From the NCBI RefSeq assembly GCF_002204795.1, contig NZ_NIXO01000025.1, positions 26,710 to 90,709 of the forward strand: a DNA stretch of 64,000 nt. The letters run 5' to 3'. Of the stretch, positions 47,500-55,918 are shown piece by piece. The notes under the pieces were generated by a model, which was not told the origin of the DNA, made no database searches, and saw nothing but the letters and a program-made list of their open reading frames with translations. The DNA is from Pseudomonas sp. K2I15 (GTDB lineage Bacteria; Pseudomonadota; Gammaproteobacteria; Pseudomonadales; Pseudomonadaceae). The number at the start of each line of letters is the position of its first letter. Position 1 is the first letter of the stretch. The position numbers and the translations under genes are program-made.

Positions 47500-48291
47500 T
47501 CAAATCCTGTATTGAGCGATAGCCAGGCGGACCTTGTCCCCTGCGCTTTCGCGCAGCAGTTGTATCGTGGTTTCGTTGACCACCGAGCTGTTCAGCACCA
47601 GGCAGGTGCGGCCACTGAAAGCCTCAATGGATGCACTGTCCCATTCAAGAAACGGCACGCTCAGTTGCTTGCTGACGCCGTGGGAGCTGTAGGTCACCAG
47701 CACCATCGAAACTTCCCCCGCTGTTTCCGAGCAGGACGCCAAGCCAAAGTCCCCACCCTCATGCGTCGTGGCATTTCGTTTGAACAACTCGAACGAGGCC
47801 GGCAGCTGCTTCAAGGCTTCAACCGCCTCCGCCACCCGCTTGGGCAACACACTGATCAACGGCCCCGACAGGAACGTCGAGGCCACGGTGGCGGCCACCA
47901 GGTTCAGCGCCGCCAACTGCACCGACAGCCCTTTGCGGGTCGTGTACACCCGCTCGAAGCTGCTCCGGACCGGCATCCACCCCAGGCTGCTCATCACCTT
48001 GATGAATTCGTTGTACCAAGCCTCCGTTCCCCGGGCGATGCGCATTACATCGCTGACGTAGCTGCTCGCCAGCAGATAGCTTTTGCGCGTGTACTCTTTG
48101 TTGAGGTTGCTCATGCCGTCCACAAACGACATGACACTGTTATTCACCACCGCCGCGTTCAACTCATCTTCAACCTCGGGCTTCACCGGCGCGCTCAACC
48201 CCGATGACGTTTTGGACGCTCCTGGAAGCCGGTAAGCGGCAATCAGCTTCCTCCTTTTTGCGCTGTTGATTCGTCTGTCATTTCGCTCCAT
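47500..48291 (-). CDS. Unrecognised protein
   Basis: 263 residues from the ATG at 48291, 8 bases after GGAG; an ATG at 48297 sits too near that site. The N-terminus is basic (KRRKLIAAYR); the first half is helical with NLNKEYTRKSYLLASSYVSD; a weakly hydrophobic stretch (about 120-150, LAALNLVAATVASTFLSGPL) is followed by a beta-rich C-terminus with MVLVTYSSHGVSKQLSVPF. No signal peptide and no family I can name. It abuts the marC gene tail to tail, 3 bp apart. The mixed helical/hydrophobic then beta layout could fit a secreted or toxin-like protein, which is speculation. Confidence 0.7.
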   Translation of the reverse strand: MERNDRRINSAKRRKLIAAYRLPGASKTSSGLSAPVKPEVEDELNAAVVNNSVMSFVDGMSNLNKEYTRKSYLLASSYVSDVMRIARGTEAWYNEFIKVMSSLGWMPVRSSFERVYTTRKGLSVQLAALNLVAATVASTFLSGPLISVLPKRVAEAVEALKQLPASFELFKRNATTHEGGDFGLASCSETAGEVSMVLVTYSSHGVSKQLSVPFLEWDSASIEAFSGRTCLVLNSSVVNETTIQLLRESAGDKVRLAIAQYRI

Positions 48292-48565
48292 AGCCATTTC
48301 TCCATAACCCCCAACATGGGGCTTAACGCCAACACTAGTCGAGTTGCCAGGGATTTTTAGCAGCTGGAAATTGACGAAAGAACGCCCCGCAATGCGCAGG
48401 AAAAATCACCGCCGGCGGCGCAGCTGAGTAAACGTTGGGGATGAACCGGCGGCCAGGAAAGACGCCGTGTTTTTCTTCGGCCAATAGAGAAAGGTACGAC
48501 TCGACCCGCTGCAAAAACCGCTCGGCAAGCAGACCCTTCTTCCATCACCTGATGACTTTTTCAAA
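48292..48565. other. Gene-free stretch between the unrecognised gene and the cob cluster
   Basis: 274 bp. It must hold the promoter of the minus-strand gene that starts at 48291. I see no further open frame with a ribosome binding site, no repeat of the window's families and no convincing RNA structure until the hairpin at 48566. Confidence 0.5.
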
Positions 48566-48596
48566 GTGGCCCCATTGCGGGGCCACCGTTGTTTTT
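48566..48596. terminator. Terminator at the end of the cobGHIJ operon
   Basis: Perfect 8-bp stem GTGGCCCC/GGGGCCAC (48566-48573, 48579-48586) with loop ATTGC. A-rich and T-rich flanks on both sides allow bidirectional function; the minus-strand cob operon ends at 48596. Confidence 0.75.
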
Positions 48597-50236
48597 CAGG
48601 ACGCGGGCTTCTCGCCATACCAACGTGGCGTGTACACCCAATCGCCGCCACCCGCCCGTGGGAATACACAGGTGGTGGACGAGCCGATCAAGACCATGGT
48701 GCGCATGTCCACCTGCTCCGGGGTCAGTTGCCCCAGCGTGGTGACGCGCAGGGTCTGGCCCGGGCGGCCAATATCGCGGCCCAACACCACCGGCGTTTCG
48801 GCCGTGCGATGCTGCGCGACAATCTCCAGGGCGCGCCCCAACTGCCAGGGCCGTGCACGGGAAATCGGGTTGTAGAACGCCAAGGCAAGGTCGGCCTGTG
48901 ACGTCAGGTCCAGGCGCTTCTCGATGATTGCCCACGGCTTGAGGTTGTCCGACAGCGACATCACGCAGAAGTCATGCCCCAGCGGAGCACCCGCCTGTGC
49001 CGCAGTGGCGAGGGACGCTGACACGCCGGGCAGGATCTCCAGGTCGACCTGATGCCAGGCCGGGTCGTTGGAGTCGTGCAAGGCCTCGATCACCGCAGCG
49101 GCCATGGCAAATACGCCCGGGTCACCCGAGGACACCACCACCACCGAACGCCCCTGCGCCGCCAGCTCGAAGGCGTGACGGGCGCGCTGCATCTCTTCGC
49201 GGTTGTCGGTGCAATGCTGGATTTGGTCCGGGCGGAACGGCCCGGCCATGCGCACATAGGTTTCGTAACCCAGCACGTCGGTGCAGCGGGCCAGCTCGGC
49301 CTTTACCGCCGGCACAATCAATTCGGCAGCGCCGGGGCCCAAGCCGATCACCGCCAGGCGACCACGGGGGCGACCAATCAGGGACAGGTCCAGAGGAGCG
49401 TCGGCCACCGTGATCGCGATGTCCGCTTGGGTCGTCAAGCCGGCAAAGCGCAATGGCACGTCCAGCTCGACCGCCGCTTCATGCAACGACGAATCGGCCA
49501 TCTCTGTTTCAGCCGCCAGCAAACACGCCAGGGACTGCACGGCGAGTCCTGCATCCTGCAACGTCGCACGAATGCGCGCGGCTAACTGCGGCCCCGGCTG
49601 GCAGGTGACCAGCACGTTCTTCGGATAAATCAGCAGTTCATTAGCGGCAGGCGTGCGCTCGGCGCTGCCGACGTGAATCGCCAGACGCGCTTGCTGATCC
49701 TGCGGCAAGTTGGCCTGGTCCAGCCACGGCGCTGCGCCTTCGATGCGCACCGATTCACCCGCCAGCAAGTCGGAAACAAAGCGCTTGCCCAGTTCCAGAT
49801 CCCCGAGCTGATAACCACTGGGAGGGTTGAGCAGGCAGGTGCCGAAACGCAGCTCGCCACTGGTAGTGATCGCAGCGGCAACGCCCAAGGCAGCGGCGAT
49901 TTCCCGCGCCAGCACGTTCACGCCACCGAGGCCACCGAGCAGCGGCACCACGGCGCTGCCGTCTTCGGCGACCGCCAAAACAGCAGGCTCCACGCCTTTC
50001 TCCAACAGCAGCGGCGCCAGCGTGCGGATTACAATTCCGGCGGCGCACAGGGCAATGATCGGCGTGCCCTGTTGATACAACTGGCGCACGCTGGCACCGA
50101 ATTCGCTGTAGACCTGGTCAGCACCTTCGACCCGTCCGGCCAGGCCGTGGATCAACGCGTCGGGATACACCTGCTGGATAGCGCGGGCAGTGGCAAGGCT
50201 GCCTTGCCCCAGGATGACAATCGCGGGAGCCGTCAT
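48596..50236 (-). CDS. cobJ: CbiG-CobJ fusion: precorrin-3B C17-methyltransferase
   Basis: 546 residues from the ATG at 50236, overlapping the cobI stop (ATGA). The N-terminal half (about 1-290) is CbiG-like: LCAAGIVIRTLAPLL, PLLGGLGGVNVLAREIA, then the CbiG/CobE C-terminal segment LACLLAAETEM. The C-terminal half (about 295-540) is a canonical CobJ tetrapyrrole methylase with VIGLGPGAAELIVPAV, VVSSGDPGVFAMAAAV and LPGVSASLATAAQAGAPLG. CobJ methylates C17 with ring contraction in the aerobic B12 pathway. Confidence 0.93.
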   Translation of the reverse strand: MTAPAIVILGQGSLATARAIQQVYPDALIHGLAGRVEGADQVYSEFGASVRQLYQQGTPIIALCAAGIVIRTLAPLLLEKGVEPAVLAVAEDGSAVVPLLGGLGGVNVLAREIAAALGVAAAITTSGELRFGTCLLNPPSGYQLGDLELGKRFVSDLLAGESVRIEGAAPWLDQANLPQDQQARLAIHVGSAERTPAANELLIYPKNVLVTCQPGPQLAARIRATLQDAGLAVQSLACLLAAETEMADSSLHEAAVELDVPLRFAGLTTQADIAITVADAPLDLSLIGRPRGRLAVIGLGPGAAELIVPAVKAELARCTDVLGYETYVRMAGPFRPDQIQHCTDNREEMQRARHAFELAAQGRSVVVVSSGDPGVFAMAAAVIEALHDSNDPAWHQVDLEILPGVSASLATAAQAGAPLGHDFCVMSLSDNLKPWAIIEKRLDLTSQADLALAFYNPISRARPWQLGRALEIVAQHRTAETPVVLGRDIGRPGQTLRVTTLGQLTPEQVDMRTMVLIGSSTTCVFPRAGGGDWVYTPRWYGEKPAS

Positions 50237-50967
50237 CAGCCTTGCCACCTTTCACCCGGAACGATGATCAGCGAGAAGTAAGGCGAGGATGTTGGATCGA
50301 CGTCGCTCAGGGCGACGATTTTCTGGTTGGCCATGGTCGCGCGCTCGACGTACAACGCCCGGCTCGCCAATCCCAATTCTTCCAATACCTGACGCACCTT
50401 GGTGAAGTTGCGCCCCAGCTTCATGATCACCGCCGCATCGGCATCCGCCAGGCGACGCTTGAGTTCGTCATGGGGCAGCACGCCGGAGAGCACCGACAAG
50501 CTCTGGTTGCGGTACACCAACGGTGCGCCCAGTACGGAAGCGCCGCCGAGCATCGAGCACACACCCGGGATCACCTGGGCTTCGTAGCGCTCGGCCAGGC
50601 GGTCATGCAAATACATGTAGGAGCCGTAGAAGAACGGATCACCTTCGCAGATCACCGCCACATCACGGCCGGCATCCAGATGCGCGGCAACATCGACACT
50701 CGCGGTGTCGTAGAAATCGCTGATCACCTGCTCGTAGGACAATGGTGCCGGCAGCACTTCGGTGGTCACCGGGTACACCAGCGGCATCAGGGTTTGCTGT
50801 GGCACCAAATGGTCTTCGATGATGCCGAAGGCGTTGCCCTTCTTGCCCTTGGCCACGAAGTACGCCACCACCGGCGATTCGCGCAGCAGGCGCAGGGCCT
50901 TGAGGGTAATCAGTTCCGGGTCACCGGGGCCCACGCCCAGGCCAATCAAACGTCCGCGTGCCGGCAT
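50236..50967 (-). CDS. cobI: Precorrin-2 C20-methyltransferase
   Basis: 243 residues from the ATG at 50967, which shares a base with the cobH stop (TAATG). SAM-dependent tetrapyrrole methylase: LIGLGVGPGDPELITLKALR at the N-terminus, ICEGDPFFYGSYMYLHDRL, and VIPGVCSMLGGASVLGAPL. Makes precorrin-3A. Reading frame continues upstream but that part overlaps cobH. Confidence 0.95.
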   Translation of the reverse strand: MPARGRLIGLGVGPGDPELITLKALRLLRESPVVAYFVAKGKKGNAFGIIEDHLVPQQTLMPLVYPVTTEVLPAPLSYEQVISDFYDTASVDVAAHLDAGRDVAVICEGDPFFYGSYMYLHDRLAERYEAQVIPGVCSMLGGASVLGAPLVYRNQSLSVLSGVLPHDELKRRLADADAAVIMKLGRNFTKVRQVLEELGLASRALYVERATMANQKIVALSDVDPTSSPYFSLIIVPGERWQG

Positions 50968-51593
50968 TATTCGACCTCCGTGGCCAAGGCGTTGACCGCA
51001 GCGGCGGCCATTGCACTGCCGCCCAGGCGGCCCTGCATGATCACAAACGGTACGCCGCGGCTGTCTGCGGCAAGCATAGCCTTGGACTCTGCGGCACCGA
51101 CAAACCCCACCGGGAAACCGAGGATCAGCGCGGGTTTTGGTGCGCCGGCGTCGAGCATTTCCAGCAGGTAGAACAGCGCGGTCGGTGCATTGCCGATCAC
51201 CACTACACTGCCTTCCAGGTGCGGGCGCCACAGCTCCAGGGCGGCGGCGGAACGGGTGTTGCCCAGCTCTCGCGCAAGCTCCGGCACGCTGTCATCGCGC
51301 AGGGTGCAGATCACCTGGTTATTGGCCGGCAGGCGGGTACGGGTCACGCCTTCGGACACCATCCGCGCATCACACAGGATCGGCGCGCCAGCCGCGAGGG
51401 CTTCGCGCCCGGCCTTGCCCGCCCCGATGGAAAATTGCAGGCCGTCGATGGCGTCGACCATGCCGCAGGCATGAATCACCCGCACGGCGAGTTTTTCCAG
51501 GTCGGCAGGGATGCGATCCAACTTGGCTTCTGCGCGAATGATCGCGAAGGAGTTGCGATAGATCTCCTGACCGTCGCGGATGTAATCAATCAT
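50967..51593 (-). CDS. cobH: Precorrin-8X methylmutase
   Basis: 208 residues from the ATG at 51593, with GGAG upstream, overlapping cobG by 8 bp. Moves the methyl from C11 to C12, giving hydrogenobyrinic acid. Visible: RAEAKLDRIPADLEKLAVRV, the catalytic HACGMVDA with His, APILCDARMVSEG, and IGNAPTALFYLLEML. Confidence 0.96.
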   Translation of the reverse strand: MIDYIRDGQEIYRNSFAIIRAEAKLDRIPADLEKLAVRVIHACGMVDAIDGLQFSIGAGKAGREALAAGAPILCDARMVSEGVTRTRLPANNQVICTLRDDSVPELARELGNTRSAAALELWRPHLEGSVVVIGNAPTALFYLLEMLDAGAPKPALILGFPVGFVGAAESKAMLAADSRGVPFVIMQGRLGGSAMAAAAVNALATEVE

Positions 51594-52887
51594 CGGTGTT
51601 GCTCCGTGGGTGGGCGCGCAACAAGGCGCCCGCCGCTTCAATAGAAAGAGTGCGCGCGTGCAGGCGGCCAAAACCGGGCTGGCCTGCGTCGCGAAAATAG
51701 AGGTCGTAGTGGCCAGGGCTTACGGCCAGCAAGGTGACGGGCGCGGTGTGTGCGGCAGCGCAGGAACGTGAGCAGCCGGACAGGTGCACGGTGTGGCCGG
51801 GTGCAAACGTTGCCAGTTGCAGGGCGTCGGCCTTGGTGTCGGCCAGGCCTTTGGCGCAACCGCTTGCGCCGGTGCAGGCGATCAGGCGTGCCAGGGGTTG
51901 GTCAACCGAGCACAAAAAACCAAGCTGTTCGAGGCGCTCGGTGACGGCAGCCGCATCCCGGATATTGGGCAGCAGCAGGCCTTGCCATGGTGTGAAACGC
52001 AGGGTGGCGTCGCCATGGTCGACGGCCAATTGCGCGGCGCCCCTGAGCATCGCCGAATCCAGGCGGCCCAAGGGCGCGACGGCGGCGACGTAGACCTGGT
52101 TTTTTTGGCGCTGTGGATAACTTCCCAGGTGCAGCGGCGCGGGGTTGGCGCGGCGTGAAAAGCCGTCAACCGGCTGCAATGGCAGGTTTAGTTGCCCGAG
52201 AAAGTTATCCACAGACGTTTCGGCCAGCAGGTGCCGCATGCGGGTTTGATCGGGCCGGGCCAGTTCAAGGAACTGCTCCAGCACCGCCACCACCAATGCG
52301 TGCCCTTGCGCCAAAGGCACCGCACCCAATGGCGCGTCCTGCGCCGGGCAGCCTGCCAGGCCGAACGCCAACAGCGTCTCGCCATTGGCGTCGAAGGCCG
52401 ACAGCCACAGGTCGTGGTGATGCTCGAGCATGGCCAGCGCTTCACCGCCGTCCAGTTGTACGGCGAACTTGGCCGACAGTTCATGGAAACGCGGGTGGGT
52501 TTCCAGGGTAGCGAGGATCTGGCCTGCCAACGGCCGGGTGTCGAACAGCATGTCGCGGTCGATGCCAGCGCTGGGGCTGAGCATCAGGTTGCGCACATCG
52601 TCCGAGGCGGCGCTTCGGGGGCCCAGGTCGGCGGCCAGCAAGGCGGCGATCAATGCGTCTTGCCCCGCGCCTATCCCGCGAATTTGCAGGTTGGCGCGGT
52701 TGGTCGCCTCGATCACCCCGCCGGCGTGGGACTGAGCTGCGTCTGCCACGGCAAATGCCTGCTTGGCGCTGATCGAACCACCGGCCAATTTGATTCGGCA
52801 AATCCCGCCATCCAACGCCTGGACAATACGCAGCAACCCCGGACAAGCCGAGGGGCGCAAGGTATTGGACAGTGGTGTTGGTTTCAC
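51586..52887 (-). CDS. cobG: Precorrin-3B synthase
   Basis: 433 residues; GTG start at 52887 opening KPTPLSNTLRPSACPGLL. Two nitrite/sulfite-reductase-like repeats and a [4Fe-4S] motif: CTGASGC and, about 33 residues later, SGCSRSC. CobG uses O2 to hydroxylate C20 and form the gamma-lactone, the step that defines the aerobic cobalamin route. First gene of the minus-strand cobG-H-I-J operon, divergent from cobL. Confidence 0.94.
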   Translation of the reverse strand: MKPTPLSNTLRPSACPGLLRIVQALDGGICRIKLAGGSISAKQAFAVADAAQSHAGGVIEATNRANLQIRGIGAGQDALIAALLAADLGPRSAASDDVRNLMLSPSAGIDRDMLFDTRPLAGQILATLETHPRFHELSAKFAVQLDGGEALAMLEHHHDLWLSAFDANGETLLAFGLAGCPAQDAPLGAVPLAQGHALVVAVLEQFLELARPDQTRMRHLLAETSVDNFLGQLNLPLQPVDGFSRRANPAPLHLGSYPQRQKNQVYVAAVAPLGRLDSAMLRGAAQLAVDHGDATLRFTPWQGLLLPNIRDAAAVTERLEQLGFLCSVDQPLARLIACTGASGCAKGLADTKADALQLATFAPGHTVHLSGCSRSCAAAHTAPVTLLAVSPGHYDLYFRDAGQPGFGRLHARTLSIEAAGALLRAHPRSNTDD

Positions 52888-52982
52888 AGGGCTACCGGTT
52901 CACGGGTAAAGGCGCGGTATTATGCCTGCTTTGTCCGGCGGCATGAAAAGCCTGCCCGTCGGATGTCGTTCAAGGAATTGAT
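52888..52982. promoter_or_regulatory. Divergent cobG / cobL promoter region
   Basis: 95 bp shared by two divergent biosynthetic operons. It is too short for a cobalamin riboswitch on either side, and no B12-box-like sequence is visible. Confidence 0.5.
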
Positions 52983-54188
52983 ATGTCGCCCTGGCTGACG
53001 GTAGTAGGCATCGGTGAAGACGGCTTCAAGGGCCTGGGCAGAAACGCCCGGCACGCCTTGTTGCGCGCCTCGAAAATTATAGGCGGCCAACGTCAGTTGG
53101 ACCTGTTGCCGGTGTGTATCCGTGGCGAACGCCAGTTGTGGCCCAGCCCGTTTTCCCTGGAGCCGGTGCTGGCCAGGCGCGGTGAAGCGGTGTGTGTGCT
53201 GGCCAGCGGCGACCCGATGTTCTATGGCGTGGGCGCAAGCCTGGCGCGGCAGATTCCGGCCGATGAGCTGCTGATTTTGCCGGCGCCCTCTTCCGTGTCG
53301 CTCGCGGCAGCGCGCTTGGGCTGGCCGTTGCAGGACGTGGTGACGCTGTCGGTGGTTGCCCGGCCGTTGGCGGCGCTGAATGCGCATCTGGCCACCGGTG
53401 TGCGGTTGCTGGTACTGAGCAATGACGGCCAGAGCCCGGCGGCGATGGCTGCGCAGTTGGCTGAGCGCGGGTTTGGCGCAAGCCGCTTGAGCGTGTTTGA
53501 ACACCTCGGCGGCCCGGATGAACGGCGCATCGACGGCATCGCCCGGGAGTGGCAGGGCGAACCGATTGCCGCGTTGAACCTGGTGGCCATCGACTGCGTG
53601 GCCGACGCCAACACACCGCGCCTGTCACGCCTGGCCGGGCTGCCGGACTCGGCCTTCAAGCACGACGGCCAACTGACCAAGCGCGACGTGCGCGCCATGA
53701 CCCTCGCCCGCCTCGCGCCCACGCCCGGTGAATTACTGTGGGATGTGGGTGCGGGAAGCGGCTCCATCGGGATCGAATGGATGCGTGCTCACCCCAGTTG
53801 CCGCGCCTTGGCGATCGAGGCCGATGAAGGTCGGCAACTGCTGATCGAACACAACCGTGATGCCCTTGGTGTCCCCGGCCTGCAACTGATTCGCGGCACT
53901 GCGCCTCACGCACTGAAAGGTTTGGAAGCACCAGACGCAATCTTCATCGGCGGCGGCGTGACCTGCGACGGCGTGCTCGACACCTGCTGGCAACACCTGC
54001 GCCCCGGCGGCCGGCTGGTCGCCAACGCCGTCACCCTGCAAAGCGAAATGACCCTGATGGCCTGGCGCGAACAACACGGGGGCGAACTGACCCGTATTCA
54101 TGTGGCCCAGGCTCAGCCGCTGGGGGACTTTGATACCTGGCGCCAGGCGCTACCGATTACCCTGCTGGAAGTGATCAAGCCACTATGA
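52983..54188 (+). CDS. cobL: Precorrin-6Y C5,15-methyltransferase (decarboxylating)
   Basis: 401 residues combining CbiE and CbiT activities. N-terminal tetrapyrrole methylase half (VVGIGEDGFKGLGRNAR, VLASGDPMFYGVGASLA, PAPSSVSLAAARLGWPL) and C-terminal SAM methyltransferase half (LTKRDVRAMTLARL, LLWDVGAGSGSIGIEWMRA, IFIGGGVTCDGVLD). AAGGA precedes the ATG. cobK overlaps its end (ATGA). Confidence 0.95.
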   Translation: MSPWLTVVGIGEDGFKGLGRNARHALLRASKIIGGQRQLDLLPVCIRGERQLWPSPFSLEPVLARRGEAVCVLASGDPMFYGVGASLARQIPADELLILPAPSSVSLAAARLGWPLQDVVTLSVVARPLAALNAHLATGVRLLVLSNDGQSPAAMAAQLAERGFGASRLSVFEHLGGPDERRIDGIAREWQGEPIAALNLVAIDCVADANTPRLSRLAGLPDSAFKHDGQLTKRDVRAMTLARLAPTPGELLWDVGAGSGSIGIEWMRAHPSCRALAIEADEGRQLLIEHNRDALGVPGLQLIRGTAPHALKGLEAPDAIFIGGGVTCDGVLDTCWQHLRPGGRLVANAVTLQSEMTLMAWREQHGGELTRIHVAQAQPLGDFDTWRQALPITLLEVIKPL

Positions 54189-54904
54189 AACGCATCCTGC
54201 TGCTGGGCGGCGTGACGGAAGCCCTGGCCATCGCCCGTACACTGGGCCCCGAGCATATCTATAGCTTGGCGGGTGTGGGGCGGGTGCCTACCGATCTCAC
54301 CTGTCAGGTGCGGGTTGGCGGGTACGGCGGTGCTGAGGGTTTAGCGCAGTTTATTCGTGATGAAGGGATCGAGCTGGTGTTGGACGCGACCCATCCGTAT
54401 GCCGCACAGATCAGCGCCAACGCTGCTCATGCCGCAGGTTTATGCGGCGTTTCCTGCTGGGCCCTGCGCCGCCCGGCGTGGCGGCCACAGGCCGGTGATG
54501 ACTGGCGCGAAGTCAGCGACTGGGCCGAACTGATCGAAGCGCTCAAGCCCTTCAAGCGACCGCTGTTCACCCTTGGCCGGGAGCCGCTGCAACACCTGCA
54601 CGAAATCCCTGCCGAACAGTTCTGGACGCTGCGCGCACTGGATGTGTACCCCGGCAATGAACGCTGCGAAGTGATCGGCGCACGTGGGCCATTTCTGATC
54701 GAGGGTGAGCGGGCGTTGTTTGAGCGGCGGCAGATTGATGTGCTGATCAGCAAGAACAGCGGCAGCACGGCTACCGAGCCGAAGCTGGAAGTGGCACGGG
54801 AGCGGGGCGTGCCGGTGTTGGTATTAAGGCGGCCGGTGTTGGCGGCGGTGGACCGGGAGTTCATGACCGTCAACTCGGTACTGCGAGCATTACAGGCTCT
54901 ATGA
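54185..54904 (+). CDS. cobK: Precorrin-6A reductase
   Basis: 239 residues. NAD(P)H-dependent reduction of precorrin-6A to 6B. Visible: ILLLGGVTEALAIARTL with a dinucleotide-binding pattern, LVLDATHPYAAQISANAAHA, and the C-terminal LISKNSGSTATEPKLEVARE block. Coupled to cobL by an ATGA overlap. Confidence 0.95.
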   Translation: MKRILLLGGVTEALAIARTLGPEHIYSLAGVGRVPTDLTCQVRVGGYGGAEGLAQFIRDEGIELVLDATHPYAAQISANAAHAAGLCGVSCWALRRPAWRPQAGDDWREVSDWAELIEALKPFKRPLFTLGREPLQHLHEIPAEQFWTLRALDVYPGNERCEVIGARGPFLIEGERALFERRQIDVLISKNSGSTATEPKLEVARERGVPVLVLRRPVLAAVDREFMTVNSVLRALQAL

Positions 54905-54921
54905 CGCAACACGAAACAAAT

Positions 54922-55006
54922 GTGGGAGCTGGCTTGCCTGCGATACAGACGACGCGGTCGTTCAGATACACCGCAGCGATGCCATCGCAGGCAAGCCAGC
55001 TCCCAC
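54922..55006. repeat. Paired REP palindrome, GTGGGAGCTGGCTTGCC variant
   Basis: Inverted pair of GTGGGAGCTGGCTTGCCTGC units with a variable centre. It differs from the GCTCGCGAA class used elsewhere in the window; single or paired copies of this variant recur at 55619 and 60141. Confidence 0.88.
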
Positions 55007-55025
55007 ACTAACCTGCGTCGCGCTG

Positions 55026-55277
55026 TTAGCTCCGCGTGGCGGCCGCCTGTTCGGCAGCATCGTGCACCCGATCAGCCAGTAACTCCGCCAGTTCGATCAA
55101 CTGAGCAACGCCTAGCAACTCCTCTCGTTTCGATCCTTCCAGGCTAAACGCCAAGTCGCAACTCAGCGCGTTGGCCGAGGCTAGTGTTTCGATGAGGTTG
55201 ACCAACAGGTCTTCGGTGCTGATTCCATCGGCTACGGTGAACAGCCGAAAGGGGGGATTGGGGGTAGGTTTAATCAT
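55026..55277 (-). CDS. DUF3077/DUF6124-like small protein (second)
   Basis: 83 residues from the ATG at 55277 with AGGAG upstream. The helical core SANALSCDLAFSLEG, then LLGVAQLIELAELLADRVHD aligns with the 21313-21615 protein (SATALDCGELLES, AVWHLLEIAKTTVDRSIE). Function unknown. Its leader contains structured RNA copy 2, giving the same gene-plus-leader arrangement at both loci. Confidence 0.8.
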   Translation of the reverse strand: MIKPTPNPPFRLFTVADGISTEDLLVNLIETLASANALSCDLAFSLEGSKREELLGVAQLIELAELLADRVHDAAEQAAATRS

Positions 55278-55334
55278 TGTGAAGCTCCTAAGGGAAGTGG
55301 AGCTGCCACTGATCGCCGCGACGCGATGGAGGGT

Positions 55335-55409
55335 GGCAGCTGTGCGCAGGTTCGCGGACCGGTCCCTAGGCAACCCGGCATACCCGAAGGTATCCCGCGC
55401 ACAGCCGCC
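55335..55409 (-). promoter_or_regulatory. Structured RNA leader, copy 2 (three-helix element)
   Basis: Minus-strand 75-nt homologue of 21186-21258. The closing helix again pairs 16 positions (two G-U). The inner hairpin is ATACC-TTCG-GGTAT where copy 1 has GCACC-TTCG-GGTGC: two pairs changed on both sides. The third hairpin keeps CCGG/CCGG with a longer loop. It ends 57 bp before the start codon of the DUF3077-like gene, against 54 bp in copy 1. Confidence 0.72.
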
Positions 55410-55431
55410 ATAGCGCCGCACAGTAGACGAT

Positions 55432-55465
55432 AAAAAAGCGCCAACTGAAAGCAGACGATGGCGCT
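55432..55465 (-). terminator. Terminator-like hairpin upstream of RNA copy 2
   Basis: On the minus strand AGCGCCA (55465-55459) pairs with TGGCGCT (55443-55437), followed by T at 55437-55432. No minus-strand gene is visible upstream, so it could end a small transcript or act as an attenuator in the leader of the DUF3077-like gene. Confidence 0.6.
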
Positions 55466-55918
55466 TAGCGCCTATAGGGATCCGGGCCGCGACGCCCGCC
55501 CGCTGAGTTTGCAGCAGTGTACGGAGACTAGAGATTGAGTTTCCTAAGGACAACCGCCAATCGCTGTCGGAAATTTCTGTGGAAGGCCGCCACATTCGAA
55601 TCGGGCACAATCCAAACTGTGGGAGCTGGCTTGCCTGCGATAGCATCACCTCAAACCAGCAGGAAGACCGAGTCGCCGGTATCGCAAGGTGCAATGACCT
55701 CGTAGGAAAACGCCTCAATCATCGACATCCTTTTGACAACCCCGCTTTAAAAACCGATTCGCCTTACAACCCCCTTCGAACCAGCCGGCTGGTTCAGCCA
55801 AAAGCCCTCGCCCTAAGCTCCCCTCTCGCAGTTTTGCACCAGAGTCTGCGATGGGGATGCACTGCTTTTGCGGCGCATCGTGACTTGTCATTCTGTATCC
55901 CAAGGAATACGATCAAAG
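55466..55918. other. Gene-free stretch with a single REP unit
   Basis: 453 bp between RNA copy 2 and the toxin gene. It contains one unpaired GTGGGAGCTGGCTTGCCTGC unit at 55619-55644. No open frame with a convincing start. It must carry the promoter of the toxin-antitoxin pair at its right end and probably that of the RNA/DUF unit at its left end. Confidence 0.5.

Noticed and set aside
52888..52982. Cobalamin riboswitch before cobG or cobL
   Set aside because: Only 95 bp are available and no B12-box-like sequence is present.
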